Position numbers and translations under genes: made by a program. A DNA stretch of 64,000 nt, taken from NCBI RefSeq assembly GCF_012927205.1, contig NZ_JABBGC010000004.1, positions 1,032,485 through 1,096,484 on the forward strand. The letters run 5' to 3'. Below the pieces are notes generated by a model. That model was not told the DNA's origin. It saw only the letters and a program-made list of their open reading frames with translations, and searched no databases. Shown here piece by piece: positions 17,890 through 26,964 of this stretch; position 1 is the stretch's first letter, and each line of letters begins with the position of its first letter. This stretch comes from Chitinophaga fulva. GTDB lineage: Bacteria > Bacteroidota > Bacteroidia > Chitinophagales > Chitinophagaceae.

Positions 17890-19203
17890 ATGAAGAAAAC
17901 GCTTTTATGGCTGCTGCCGGCCCTGTTGTCCTTACAACTCTCCGCCCAGCAGCGCAAGCCTAATGTGATCTTTATCCTGGCCGATGATATGGGTTATGGT
18001 GATGCCAGTTGTTATGGTAGCCCGCTGATCCGGACGCCACAGCTGGACCGCCTGGCTAAAGAAGGTTTCCGCAGCACAGGCTTTATGGTGTCTGCACCAT
18101 CCTGTACGCCCAGCCGGGCATCATTGTTGACCGGCCGTTATCCCGATAAAGTGAACATGCCTTATGCCGTGGCGCCTGGCGATAGCCACGCATTGGCAGA
18201 CAGCATTTTCACCCTCGCCAAAATGTTTAAGGCCAACCATTACCAGACCATGATGATCGGTAAATGGCACCTGGGCGACAAGGCCAATACCCGCCCGTTG
18301 TCGCATGGTTTTGATCATTTCTTCGGCATGTTGTACAGCCACGACTACCAGTCGCCTTTCGTGAATACTGATACCACGCTGGCTGTCTTCCATGATAATA
18401 CCCGTGTTATAGAAAAACCGGACTACAGTAAACTGATGGGCTGGTATACCGATAGCGCGCTGGCTTACATCCACCGCGCCAGCAAGAGCAGCCAGCCGTT
18501 TTTCCTGTACCTGCCTTTCCCGATGCCGCATGCGCCGCTGGCCGTTCCCCACGAATGGGCCGGTAAGTCACGTGCAGGCCTATACGGAGATGTGATTGAA
18601 CAGCAGGACGCCTGCATTGGAAAAATCATTGCTTTGCTACGTGAACTGAAGCTCGATAAAAATACCATCGTGATGTTCACCAGCGACAATGGTCCCTGGA
18701 ATGCCATGCCCGACCGCATGTTGCAGCGTGATATCGTAAAACCATGGGACCACGGCTCCACAGGGCCTTTCCGTGGCGGTAAAGCCAATACCTATGAAGG
18801 AGGGCACCGCGAGCCGTTCATTGCCTGGGCGCCCGGCCGTATCCCTGCGGGCACCGAAGGAGACCAGCCTTTTATTATCAATGACATCTTGCCGACGCTG
18901 GCTACCGCTACCGGCTATACGCAGCCGTTGCCCGCCAACCTGGACGGGATCAATTGCTGGGGACATATTACCGGTCGCCAGTCACGGCTGCCGGAAAGGC
19001 CGCTCTTTTATCTGAGTGCCGTTGGTAAACTAGAAGCTGTACGCCTTGGCGATTGGAAACTGCGCATCGCTACGGTGGAAAAAGGCAAAACGCCGGAAGT
19101 GGAACTGTATAACCTGACGCTGGACAACAGTGAAAAACATAATGTGGCAGCTAAGTACCCGGAAATTGTATCCACGATGAAACAGTTGCTGGATAAATAT
19201 TGA
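17890..19203 (+). CDS. Exported type I sulfatase
   Basis: 437 residues with a signal peptide (MKKTLLWLLPALLSLQLSAQ). Metal-binding Asp residues lie in NVIFILADDMGYGD. The maturation motif C-T-P-S-R starts at C72, which anaerobic or FGE-type enzymes convert to formylglycine. Later motifs include GKWHLG and FTSDNGP, and the end is near the domain boundary. It hydrolyses sulfate esters, probably from sulfated glycans, in the periplasm or at the surface. It starts 60 bp after the UvrA-like gene but is unlikely to be functionally related. No sulfatase-maturating enzyme is in this window. Confidence 0.93.
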   Translation: MKKTLLWLLPALLSLQLSAQQRKPNVIFILADDMGYGDASCYGSPLIRTPQLDRLAKEGFRSTGFMVSAPSCTPSRASLLTGRYPDKVNMPYAVAPGDSHALADSIFTLAKMFKANHYQTMMIGKWHLGDKANTRPLSHGFDHFFGMLYSHDYQSPFVNTDTTLAVFHDNTRVIEKPDYSKLMGWYTDSALAYIHRASKSSQPFFLYLPFPMPHAPLAVPHEWAGKSRAGLYGDVIEQQDACIGKIIALLRELKLDKNTIVMFTSDNGPWNAMPDRMLQRDIVKPWDHGSTGPFRGGKANTYEGGHREPFIAWAPGRIPAGTEGDQPFIINDILPTLATATGYTQPLPANLDGINCWGHITGRQSRLPERPLFYLSAVGKLEAVRLGDWKLRIATVEKGKTPEVELYNLTLDNSEKHNVAAKYPEIVSTMKQLLDKY

Positions 19204-19229
19204 GCTGCTAGTACGATATCATCATTTGG

Positions 19230-19258
19230 CCCTGGCTTTTTATAGGCCAGGGTTTTTA
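19230..19258 (+). terminator. Terminator after the sulfatase gene
   Basis: CCCTGGC at 19230-19236 pairs with GCCAGGG at 19246-19252, followed by a T run. It could also serve the convergent regulator gene. Confidence 0.75.
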
Positions 19259-19282
19259 TTTTGATTCAGTCGGGCGGTTACA

Positions 19283-19945
19283 CTATTCCCCATATTCCCG
19301 CATCAGGCGCTCAAATACATCTCTTTCGATATACAGATCAAAACTATCGGGGTGAATGATGCTCCTTTCCCGTAATTGTTTGAGGGAGCGGTTAAAACTT
19401 CTCACGGATACGCCCAGGTAATCGGCCAGGTCTTTTTTAGCAAAACTGGTTTGTTGGGTAGCAAGGACAGACAATAATTTTAACATGGCGTACTCAGCCG
19501 GGTAAACTTGTTGATAGGAGGCCCGTGCAGAGGTCTGGTTCAGCCGGTGCGCGAGCGACAGTAACAACAGCCTGTTCAGTTCCGGGTTATGCGTGATCAG
19601 GTAAGCAAAATAATCGGTGGTGATACACCAGGCCGTTACTTCGGTGAGCGCCGTCACCGTGGTCAGGTTCGGTGTCTTTTGAATCACTTCAATTTCTCCC
19701 AGGAGTTCACCTTCTCCCAAAAACTGGACAATAAAATCCTTCCCATTATCTTCTGTGATATGCACTTTGGAAAGCCCGGTCTGTTGTACGAACACGTATT
19801 TGTTGCCCTGTCCCTGCTTCAGCAGGTGGCCGCCGGCGGGCCAGGTCTGCAGAAATACCCGGTCTTTTTTCTCGGCTTCCGTCAGCTGGTTTTCAATGAA
19901 TGTTAAAATAGCGCGATTGGTATGTATCATAGTAAGCTGGGACAA
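19283..19945 (-). CDS. Crp/Fnr-family transcriptional regulator
   Basis: 220 residues. The N-terminal cyclic-nucleotide-binding beta-roll (about 25-120) contains GGHLLKQGQGNKYVFVQQTGLSKV and FLGEGELLGEIEV. The C-terminal HTH (about 160-205) contains KKDLADYLGVSVRSFNRSLKQLRE. There is no Fe-S Cys cluster as in FNR, and the phosphate-binding Arg of CRP is not evident, so the ligand is unknown. An alternative start lies 15 bp downstream (MIHTN). It is divergent from the HAD hydrolase gene across 55 bp and may control that HAD-CAT pair. Confidence 0.88.
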   Translation of the reverse strand: MSQLTMIHTNRAILTFIENQLTEAEKKDRVFLQTWPAGGHLLKQGQGNKYVFVQQTGLSKVHITEDNGKDFIVQFLGEGELLGEIEVIQKTPNLTTVTALTEVTAWCITTDYFAYLITHNPELNRLLLLSLAHRLNQTSARASYQQVYPAEYAMLKLLSVLATQQTSFAKKDLADYLGVSVRSFNRSLKQLRERSIIHPDSFDLYIERDVFERLMREYGE

Positions 19946-20000
19946 ATGTCCCGTTTTTTCGCAGTTGAAGCTATTAATTTTACGGAAATTTTAAGAATTT

Positions 20001-20693
20001 ATGAAAGGCATACAAACCATCGCCTTCGACGCCGATGATACCTTATGGGTCAATGAACCTTATTTCCGGGAAGTAGAGGACAAATTCTGCGGTCTCCTGG
20101 AAGACTACCTGCCTCATCATACCGTGGCGCAGGAACTATTTAAAACAGAGATGGAGAACCTGTCGCTGTATGGTTACGGCGTAAAAGGGTTCATGCTGGC
20201 TATGATAGAAACTATTCTGCGTGTGACAGAAAATACCGCCAGCCCGTTGTTGATCGCTAAAGTGCTGGAATATGGCAAAGAGCAGCTGAACAAGGATATC
20301 GAGTTGCTGGACGGTGTGAAAGAAGTCCTCGAAGCCCTCAAAGGCAAATACCGCCTCGTAGTGGCCACCAAAGGCGACCTGCTCGATCAGGAAAGGAAGC
20401 TCAATAAATCCGGTCTCGCTCACTATTTCCATCATATCGAAATTATGAGCGATAAAAAAGAAAAGGACTATCAGAAATTGCTTCGTCATCTTGATTGTCC
20501 GCCGGAAGCTTTCCTGATGATCGGCAACTCCATCAAATCAGATATCATGCCGGTGCTGGCCATCGGTGGGCACGCCATTCATATTCCTTACCATACCGTA
20601 TGGGCACACGAAGTAGTGGAAGAGGAAGTGAAAGAAGAAAGATTTTATTCATTTGAAAACATTACGGCCATACTGCCGAAACTATTGTCATGA
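20001..20693 (+). CDS. HAD-superfamily hydrolase
   Basis: 230 residues. Motif I is FDADDTLW (nucleophile Asp plus acid/base Asp), motif II is VVATKGD, and a Lys before motif III plus GNSIKSDIMPVLAIGG complete the phosphatase site. The cap is helical (about 20-110), as in the class I phosphoglycolate-phosphatase-like group. The substrate is unknown. The stop overlaps the start of the acetyltransferase gene (ATGA), so the two are translationally coupled. The pair is divergent from a Crp/Fnr regulator. Confidence 0.9.
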   Translation: MKGIQTIAFDADDTLWVNEPYFREVEDKFCGLLEDYLPHHTVAQELFKTEMENLSLYGYGVKGFMLAMIETILRVTENTASPLLIAKVLEYGKEQLNKDIELLDGVKEVLEALKGKYRLVVATKGDLLDQERKLNKSGLAHYFHHIEIMSDKKEKDYQKLLRHLDCPPEAFLMIGNSIKSDIMPVLAIGGHAIHIPYHTVWAHEVVEEEVKEERFYSFENITAILPKLLS

Positions 20694-21313
20694 AACAACA
20701 ACTGGACATAAACACCTGGGCCAGAAAAGACCATTATCATTTTTTTAGTCAGTTCGAGGAACCCTTTTTTGGGGTATGCGTAAACGTGGACTGTACCCGT
20801 GCGTATTTTGTATCAAAGGCATACGGATATTCCTTTTTCCTGTACTACCTGCATAAAGCCATGGTAGCCATGAACTCTATAGAACCTTTCCGTTACCGTA
20901 TCATTGACAAACAGGTATGGATATACGATCATATCGATCCTTCGCCTACCATCAACCGGCCGGACGGTACATTCGGATTTGCTTACTTTCCGTATCATGC
21001 GGACTTTAAAACGTTTGCAGCTACCGCAGGTGAAGAGTCAGAGCGGGTACGGAGCAGCACAGGGCTTGTACCCGCTGTATCCGGAGAAAATGTGGTACAC
21101 TGTTCTTCTATGCCATGGATCGAGTTCACTTCGTTATCGCATGCCCGCAGCTTTTCTTTTAAAGACAGCTGCCCCAAAATATCTTTCGGTAAGATGACCG
21201 AAAAAGAAGGGAAGATGATGATGCCGGTATCGGTACATGTGCATCATGCACTGATGGATGGATACCATGTAGGGCAGTTCCTGGAGGAGTTCCAGAGACA
21301 TTTGGATATTTAG
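20690..21313 (+). CDS. Chloramphenicol acetyltransferase-like protein
   Basis: 207 residues, slightly shorter than the 213-220 usual for CAT. It opens with the family's WxRKDHYHFFSQFEEPFFGV. The catalytic HHxxxDG motif is present near the C-terminus as HHALMDG (His at about 186). The mid-protein segment FTSLSHARSF matches the region of the Ser-Phe-Thr substrate motif. Such chromosomal Bacteroidota members may or may not act on chloramphenicol. The ATGA overlap with the HAD hydrolase suggests a shared metabolic or detoxification role. Confidence 0.85.
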   Translation: MKQQLDINTWARKDHYHFFSQFEEPFFGVCVNVDCTRAYFVSKAYGYSFFLYYLHKAMVAMNSIEPFRYRIIDKQVWIYDHIDPSPTINRPDGTFGFAYFPYHADFKTFAATAGEESERVRSSTGLVPAVSGENVVHCSSMPWIEFTSLSHARSFSFKDSCPKISFGKMTEKEGKMMMPVSVHVHHALMDGYHVGQFLEEFQRHLDI

Positions 21314-21387
21314 TTATTGGGAGATTTTTCTTCTCATCAACAGCTGTTTATTTTAGGTAGCATATAAATAATCAAATTTCAAAATGA

Positions 21388-21774
21388 CTAAATATCCAGA
21401 TAATTGCTCACTTCTATCAGATTCCCGTCCGGGTCCCGGAAGTAGATGGAGATAATAGGGCCATTGGCGCCCGTCCTTTTTACTTCTGATTCCAGGAGGG
21501 GAATGTTTTTATTGAATAATTCCTCTTTTACTTCGCGTATAGGTGTTTCCGTTATAAAGCAAAGATCCGCCGAGCCGGGTGTCGGATATGTCGCCTTCGG
21601 CTCAAACTCTTTCCCCTTTTGATGCAGATTGATTTTTTGTTGGCCGAATTTGAGGGCCTTGCGGTTGTCGCCGAAGGTTTGGAGTTCCATGCCCAGGACT
21701 TCCTGGTAGAAGCGGCAGGTGGTGTCTATGTCAGCGACGGTGAGGACGAGGTGGTCGAGGATGGATATTTTCAT
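21388..21774 (-). CDS. VOC-family (glyoxalase/dioxygenase fold) protein
   Basis: 128 residues of the vicinal-oxygen-chelate fold: DHLVLTVADIDTTCRFYQEVLGMEL at the start and IYFRDPDGNLIEVSNYLD at the end. Metal-ligand candidates are the first His and the C-terminal Glu. It resembles the fosfomycin-resistance/glyoxalase-like subgroup often called virulence protein in Bacteroidota, but the substrate is unknown. It reads toward the CAT-like gene and away from CRISPR array 1. Confidence 0.88.
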   Translation of the reverse strand: MKISILDHLVLTVADIDTTCRFYQEVLGMELQTFGDNRKALKFGQQKINLHQKGKEFEPKATYPTPGSADLCFITETPIREVKEELFNKNIPLLESEVKRTGANGPIISIYFRDPDGNLIEVSNYLDI

Positions 21775-21858
21775 GATGGAGGATTTTGTTGTTTGGGTGT
21801 ATGTCTTGTATTGCAGGTCTATCGGGTGTAAGATACAGACTTCCTGGACTTTGTGAGT

Positions 21859-21889
21859 GTTTGAAGTCTTTGGTGATAGATAAAAATAC
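21859..21889 (-). repeat. Probable extra, highly degenerate end repeat of CRISPR array 1
   Basis: The 31-base stretch starting GTTTGAAGTC and ending TAAAAATAC can be aligned with the array repeat. It lies one spacer length (34 bases) beyond the last clear repeat. Similarity is low, so this is a proposal from register and ends only. Confidence 0.35.
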
Positions 21890-21923
21890 TGTTGACTCTT
21901 ATCAATGTGCGAAGCGAAAAGTT

Positions 21924-23065
21924 ATTTCAATTCCTTGGGGGACTATTAAAACGGAGTTACAAGCATATTCGAAAACCTCTATGCTATATTTCAATTCCCC
22001 TGTGGTCCAACTAACAATTGAATCACCAGTCCGATGCTGTTGGGCATAAAAACATTTCAATTCCTCTATGGTCCAAGTAAAACTAGATTTCCTCGCTACT
22101 GGGAATATAGCAGTAGCTGATTTCAATTCCTTCATGATCAGATCAACCCCCTGTCCTTCACCGGCGAATAGCAGCAAAAGTGTAGTTTCAATTCCATCAT
22201 GGTCCAATTAAAACTGTATGGATAGTGGATAATTGCGCTTTTGTCTAACAGTTTCAATTCCTTCATGATCCGATTAAAACGGAGAAGAACTCGAAACAGG
22301 ACTTTATGGGAGCCGGTTTTCAATTCCTTCATAGTTTGATTAAAACGTGGCGCCTTCGGCGTAAGCTTCCTGGCTAAAAAATTTCAATTCCTCTGTGATT
22401 CAATTAAAACAATCTACTATGTACTAACTGGTAGTGAGTCTACTCTGTTTCAAATCCTCTATGGTCAAATTAAAATGCGGTACTGTGGCGGCGGATGGTC
22501 TCATGGTTTATCACTTTCAAATCCTCTATGGTCAAATTAAAACTTATCTGGCTTTTGAGGTAAGAGGGGACAGCATGGACTTTCAATTCCTCTATGGTCA
22601 AATTAACCCCTTTCTTGTTAGTATCGTAATAACGATAATTTACTTTCAATTTCCTTATGGTCCAATTAAAACAATGTTTACATCACCAGCAAGGGAAGGG
22701 TCTACCTCCTTTCAATTCCTTCATGGTCCAATTAAAACTCTTGAAAGTTTAGAACGCCATGGCCAACGGTAGAATCTTTCAACTCCTTCATGGTCCAATT
22801 AAAACAGCAATGCGCAGTAAATCGGGTGATCTCCACAGTACGTTTCAATTCCTCTATGGTCCAATTAAAACTTATAGAAGCACATAAGCAGGGGGTACTA
22901 TTCGCGTCTCAATTCCTCTAGGGTCCAATTAAAACATAAGCTGCATAGACTCAGCATATGAACCGAAAATGTTTCAATTCCTCTATGGTCCAATTAAAAC
23001 AAGGAACACACCAAGACCTTTTCGAGCCTTGATAGGTTTCAATTCCTCTATGGTCCAATTAAAAC
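21924..23065 (-). CRISPR. CRISPR array 1: 18 repeats, 17 spacers, transcribed leftward
   Basis: Repeats of 30 bases (one of 29) alternate with spacers of 33-37 bases. Repeats start at 21924, 21988, 22054, 22120, 22185, 22251, 22317, 22381, 22447, 22514, 22580, 22643, 22709, 22776, 22842, 22906, 22971 and 23036. On the minus strand the repeat begins GTTTTAATTGG and ends GGAATTGAAAC. That end gives an ATTGAAAC 5' handle, as in many type I-B and type III systems that use Cas6. Three of the four rightmost copies (22842, 22971, 23036) match the consensus exactly and the fourth differs at two bases. Variants accumulate to the left, so the leader is on the right. No two spacers look alike. No cas1 or cas2 is adjacent. 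Confidence 0.95.
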
Positions 23066-23190
23066 CCTTCCAAATCAAAAAATCATCTCCCTGTCAGCAA
23101 GACTTTCAAGTTACCAACGTTCCATTTTCTGGAAGAAAGAGTCGTCGATTACCAATGATACGATTTCCCCCGGAGATCGACGACTTATTA
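23066..23190 (-). promoter_or_regulatory. Leader of CRISPR array 1
   Basis: Read on the minus strand, this block precedes the best-conserved repeat and is clearly similar to the block before array 2. Both have AAGTCGTCGATC, an inverted partner, then CTTGAAAG about 35 bases before the first repeat, then TTTTGAT and TGGA. The inverted repeat is perfect here (23140-23149 with 23176-23185). It probably holds the array promoter and the spacer-integration signals. No exact promoter boxes could be fixed. The rest of the gap to the next gene at 23492 shows nothing further. Confidence 0.65.
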
Positions 23191-23491
23191 GGATAATTTA
23201 TATGCAAATAATGCGCTTCATGGGTGAGGCCTCGTTACTAATCATCAAATCTGTATCATTTTGATAACCGTGTAAGTGCCAACTGTATTCAGTTTACTAG
23301 TCTATTGGATAGACTGTTAGCTAATGAAGGAATATCATCTCCGTTTTATTAAGGTACAAATCTTAACCCGGTTTACACATTTCAAGACTAATTAAAATCG
23401 GGACATAGGAAGAGAATTAGCACCAGTTCCCCGAACCAAAACTATAAAAATTTCAATCGATTGCTTAACTTAAGCCCAATTCCCTTTCGTT

Positions 23492-26446
23492 ATGAAAAAT
23501 ACATTCATCTTCCTAATCAGCATACTAACCGCAACGGCCTCCATAGCGGCAGCAGCTTCCGATCCAGCAAGGCACAACGCCAATAGGACAGCCATCCCGC
23601 TGCCACTGCCCCGCGCTGAGGCCAAACCAGTTTCCCCGCACATCGCTGCCATTTCCGCAGATACGATAAAGCTGGTAACCGGCAGCACCTACGCCTACAC
23701 AGTAGATACTAAAGAAAACGAAGGCCTGATCAGCACCGCCACTACGGTAGCACATCTGTTAGCAGAACTCCAAACCAACGTCGCCATATTTCGCCGCCAG
23801 ATCACCTCCGCCGATGGCAAACCCAAAGACTCCGGCCTCATCGCCGCAGGCGACCGCCTCACGCTCACTAACGCCAGAGGCAGCACGACTTACTACCTGC
23901 TTCCGCAACAACGCGCCCTCACCGGCCAATTGGAGCTACAGAAGCCAACGATAACAGCACAAATCAAAAATACCCTCACGCTGCATTACACCGCCGGCCA
24001 GCGAAGCCCCGACGCCATGGTGTCAATAAGATTCCCTGCCGGCATCAACATCACGGAAGAGAATACCACCGTCAACGTGATAGGCCGCGGCACCGTGCTG
24101 CTGAAAGACCTGCCCAGTCAATCTATTGGCCGCACCGGTACCCGCTATTCCTATACACGTGTAGGCGAGGCCGTGATCTCGAAAGAACCGGACGGAGGAA
24201 CTACCCTCACGCTCCGGCACCTGGACTTGCGCCCGGCAAACGGACCAGATATCGTCCTGACAATACACGATGTGATGCCAACGAATACCGGCCAGTATTT
24301 CATCAGCGCAGCCTGCACTACTTCAAAGCCCGCTATACTCACCAGCTCCGGTCTTGCAAGGGAAACGGCATCTCTCTGGGTAACGAATACCATCACCGAT
24401 TTTAAAAGGGTACTGATAAAGGACAAACCTTATCATGAACTGTCCAACGACTACACCCAGGCGCATTTCCGCTGGACGCCGATAGCTGCCGGGAAGGCAT
24501 CCATAGAACTATCAACAGACACCGGCCGCCATTGGTCGGCCGCTAAAGCCACGATAGACGTGGAACATGGTACCGCTGTCATCACCGGTTTGCGCAAGGA
24601 TAAACTGTATCATTTCCGGCTGGTATTAAAAAACGGCCGTTCCAACATTACCAGTTATTATACCGGCCTGCTGGATGTGAAGCAGTTCGGCGTGTATGGC
24701 AATGACACTACAGACCATACAGACCGTATCAACGAAGCGATCACCTTCGTCCATAACATCGGTGGTGGCACGCTGTTCTTCAGCGAAGGCATCTTCAACG
24801 TGCGGACGGTGCACCTGCAAAGCAACGTATACCTCTACATTGGCAAACAGGCCACTATCCGGGCACTGAAAGGCGCTGATGCTCCGGAAACCACCTGGTT
24901 CAGCGACCGGGCCTACCGCTCCGGCCTTTCACCCATAGACCCCGGTCCATATGAAGACCCGGAAAACTACCTCACCAAACAAGACGTAGGGCATCATTAC
25001 TTTCACAATGCGATGTTCTTCGGTGAACGGCTGGATAATATCAAAATCATCGGCAACGGCCTCATCACAGGCAATGGCAACCTCGTCACCAGTGACAAAG
25101 TGATGAACAACACACCCGACAAACGCGGGGATAAAATGTTCTCGCTGAAACTATGTACCAATGTGGAGATAGGCGGCATTCACCGGGATAATGATCTGTG
25201 GTACGATTCCACCAAAGACATGCCCTACTACGTGGGACAAGACAATTTTGACGACAGTAACATGCTACAGATAGACCGCGCCGGCCACTTCGTGCTGCTG
25301 GCCACCGGCACGGACACACTTTTTGTGCATGATACCTACTTCGGCAAAATGAACCAGACCAATGTACGGGACATCTATGATTTTATGGCCTGTAACCAGG
25401 TAACGGTACGGAATATTTATTCCCGCGTCAGTTCAGATGATATCGTCAAACCGGGATCTGACTGCTCTCTCGGATTTACCCGTCCGGCGCGGCATTACCG
25501 GGTGCGTAACGTGATCGGTGATACCAACTGCAACCTTTTCCAGGTAGGCTCCGAAACGGCGGACGATATCATGGACATCTGTGTGGACAATATCTATGTG
25601 CTCGGCGCTAATAAGGCCGGGTTTTCCATCTCCACCAATGATGGCGCCCATGTGAAGGATATCCACCTCAATTGTGGGCATACCGGTCCGGTGAACCAGC
25701 GTTCCCGCATGATGCGGACAACGGCGCCGTTTTTTATCTCCATCTCCAACCGGGGACGTGTCATCGGCGCTACAGTAGGCAAATACAGCTTCCGGGAAGA
25801 AGACCGCAAGCGCACGGAATTGCTGGTGCAAAACGTCAGCATCGGACAGGTGGAAAACATCATCATCAACAGTATCGATATCACAGAAGTGTACAGTGGC
25901 AGTTCTTTCGGCCATGGTACCCGCTGGAAACCGTTCGATGGCTCACAGGGACGTTCTACTTCCATTATTGCCGGTTACGGCCTGCCAGCGTCAAGTGATG
26001 TGGAAGGCGGACTGGATTTCACCCTGCCGGATGGCCGTCACACCGGTTATATCCGGAATGTTGTTTTTAATGATGTACACATTACTGATAAAGGCGGGCG
26101 TCCGCTGGCGGATACGGCCAACCGGCCACCGGAGCTGGGTGTGGGGCAGTACAATGTATCCAACCTGAAGGTCCAGCCTTCATATGGGCTATGGGCGCGC
26201 CATGTGGAAGGATTGACGATCAGGGAAAGTTCGTTCAATTATGAAAAGCGGGATAGCCGTTATGCGCTGTTCCTCGATGATGTGCGGGGAGCGGAGATTT
26301 CCGGCGTTAAGGCCGTCAGGGCTGCTGATGCCACGGATTGGCTCCGTTGTATCCGGTCTTCTGGTGTCCATTGGAAAAACATCCTGTTTTACCAGGATGA
26401 ATGGGGCAAATCGCCGGTATCCCCGGATGGCATCAGCAGCCGTTAG
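23492..26446 (+). CDS. Large exported protein with GH28-like right-handed beta-helix
   Basis: 984 residues with a signal peptide (to about residue 22). The first 390 residues are beta-rich, with an Ig/fibronectin-like segment near 310-390. From about 400 the sequence is a pectate-lyase/GH28 parallel beta-helix, beginning LDVKQFGVYGNDTTDHTDRINEAI and running through many N-x-x-I strands. A candidate catalytic Asp pair, D649-D650, lies in SSDDIVKPGSD, followed by GSETADD. This matches the polygalacturonase group only partly, since the usual upstream NTD motif is not clear. The activity could therefore be on another glycan. It stands alone between array 1 and a small gene, with no SusC/D partner. 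Confidence 0.8.
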   Translation: MKNTFIFLISILTATASIAAAASDPARHNANRTAIPLPLPRAEAKPVSPHIAAISADTIKLVTGSTYAYTVDTKENEGLISTATTVAHLLAELQTNVAIFRRQITSADGKPKDSGLIAAGDRLTLTNARGSTTYYLLPQQRALTGQLELQKPTITAQIKNTLTLHYTAGQRSPDAMVSIRFPAGINITEENTTVNVIGRGTVLLKDLPSQSIGRTGTRYSYTRVGEAVISKEPDGGTTLTLRHLDLRPANGPDIVLTIHDVMPTNTGQYFISAACTTSKPAILTSSGLARETASLWVTNTITDFKRVLIKDKPYHELSNDYTQAHFRWTPIAAGKASIELSTDTGRHWSAAKATIDVEHGTAVITGLRKDKLYHFRLVLKNGRSNITSYYTGLLDVKQFGVYGNDTTDHTDRINEAITFVHNIGGGTLFFSEGIFNVRTVHLQSNVYLYIGKQATIRALKGADAPETTWFSDRAYRSGLSPIDPGPYEDPENYLTKQDVGHHYFHNAMFFGERLDNIKIIGNGLITGNGNLVTSDKVMNNTPDKRGDKMFSLKLCTNVEIGGIHRDNDLWYDSTKDMPYYVGQDNFDDSNMLQIDRAGHFVLLATGTDTLFVHDTYFGKMNQTNVRDIYDFMACNQVTVRNIYSRVSSDDIVKPGSDCSLGFTRPARHYRVRNVIGDTNCNLFQVGSETADDIMDICVDNIYVLGANKAGFSISTNDGAHVKDIHLNCGHTGPVNQRSRMMRTTAPFFISISNRGRVIGATVGKYSFREEDRKRTELLVQNVSIGQVENIIINSIDITEVYSGSSFGHGTRWKPFDGSQGRSTSIIAGYGLPASSDVEGGLDFTLPDGRHTGYIRNVVFNDVHITDKGGRPLADTANRPPELGVGQYNVSNLKVQPSYGLWARHVEGLTIRESSFNYEKRDSRYALFLDDVRGAEISGVKAVRAADATDWLRCIRSSGVHWKNILFYQDEWGKSPVSPDGISSR

Positions 26447-26451
26447 GGTAG

Positions 26452-26835
26452 CTATTGCGCTCTGGTGGCCTTGTCAATCCAGAGCACCAGCTTTTTGGCG
26501 TCGATTTCTTTCAACGGTATTTCCTTATCATTATCAAGACCACGGGTGAAATATACGGTGGTCTTTTGCGTTTGACCTTTATCCAACCCGTCTTCAAAGA
26601 GGGCTACACCGTACAGTTCTTTGTCTGCCGTGGATTCCGCCGAGATACGCAGGGTACCGATATTGTACTGGCCGTTATTCTTAACGGTGATGACGCCGTT
26701 CTGATACGTGTAACTAATACCTTTAACGGTACCCAGAAATATCTTGTTGGTACTCGTGGGGGCCTTGTAAGTTTGACATTTTGCGATTTGCGGAGCAAGT
26801 GCTAAAAAGAGCGAAAAAATCAGTAATTTATTCAT
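26452..26835 (-). CDS. Small exported protein, function unknown
   Basis: 127 residues from the ATG at 26835 (MNKLLIFSLFLALAPQIAKCQ, a signal peptide). A longer in-frame reading to 27018 would overlap the kinase gene on the other strand and lacks a sensible N-terminus. The mature part is beta-rich with repeated short strands (NGVITVKNNGQYNIGTLRI), as in small immunoglobulin-like extracellular domains. No known domain is recognised. It is divergent from the hybrid kinase, and its promoter region has a 10-bp inverted repeat. Confidence 0.7.
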   Translation of the reverse strand: MNKLLIFSLFLALAPQIAKCQTYKAPTSTNKIFLGTVKGISYTYQNGVITVKNNGQYNIGTLRISAESTADKELYGVALFEDGLDKGQTQKTTVYFTRGLDNDKEIPLKEIDAKKLVLWIDKATRAQ

Positions 26836-26837
26836 CG

Positions 26838-26875
26838 AAAGATAAAAATATATTGTAAAAATACATTTTATCTTT
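26838..26875. promoter_or_regulatory. Inverted repeat in the divergent promoter region
   Basis: AAAGATAAAA at 26838-26847 and its exact complement TTTTATCTTT at 26866-26875, separated by 18 A/T-rich bases, directly before the ATG at 26835. It could be an operator or a 5' UTR hairpin of the small exported protein. Confidence 0.3.
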
Positions 26876-26964
26876 ATACGGTGATTTGTGAGTAATTTCG
26901 TATAAGAATAAATCAAGGATGTGATGTTCACCGTGGAGAATGTTCTCAGCAAACTGATGTCCCA

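Noticed and set aside
22434..22772. Open frame through CRISPR array 1 giving a repeated FQFLYGPIKT-like protein
   Set aside because: The repeat plus spacer period is close to 66 bases, a multiple of three, so the repeat stays in frame by chance. The coding potential is only the repeat itself. Similar frames at 21902-22207, 22969-23196 and 31399-31626 are rejected for the same reason.
23103..23132. A possible nineteenth repeat in array 1 on the leader side
   Set aside because: It matches only about half of the repeat, and its CTTGAAAG part is at the same place in the leader of array 2, so it is better seen as a leader element.
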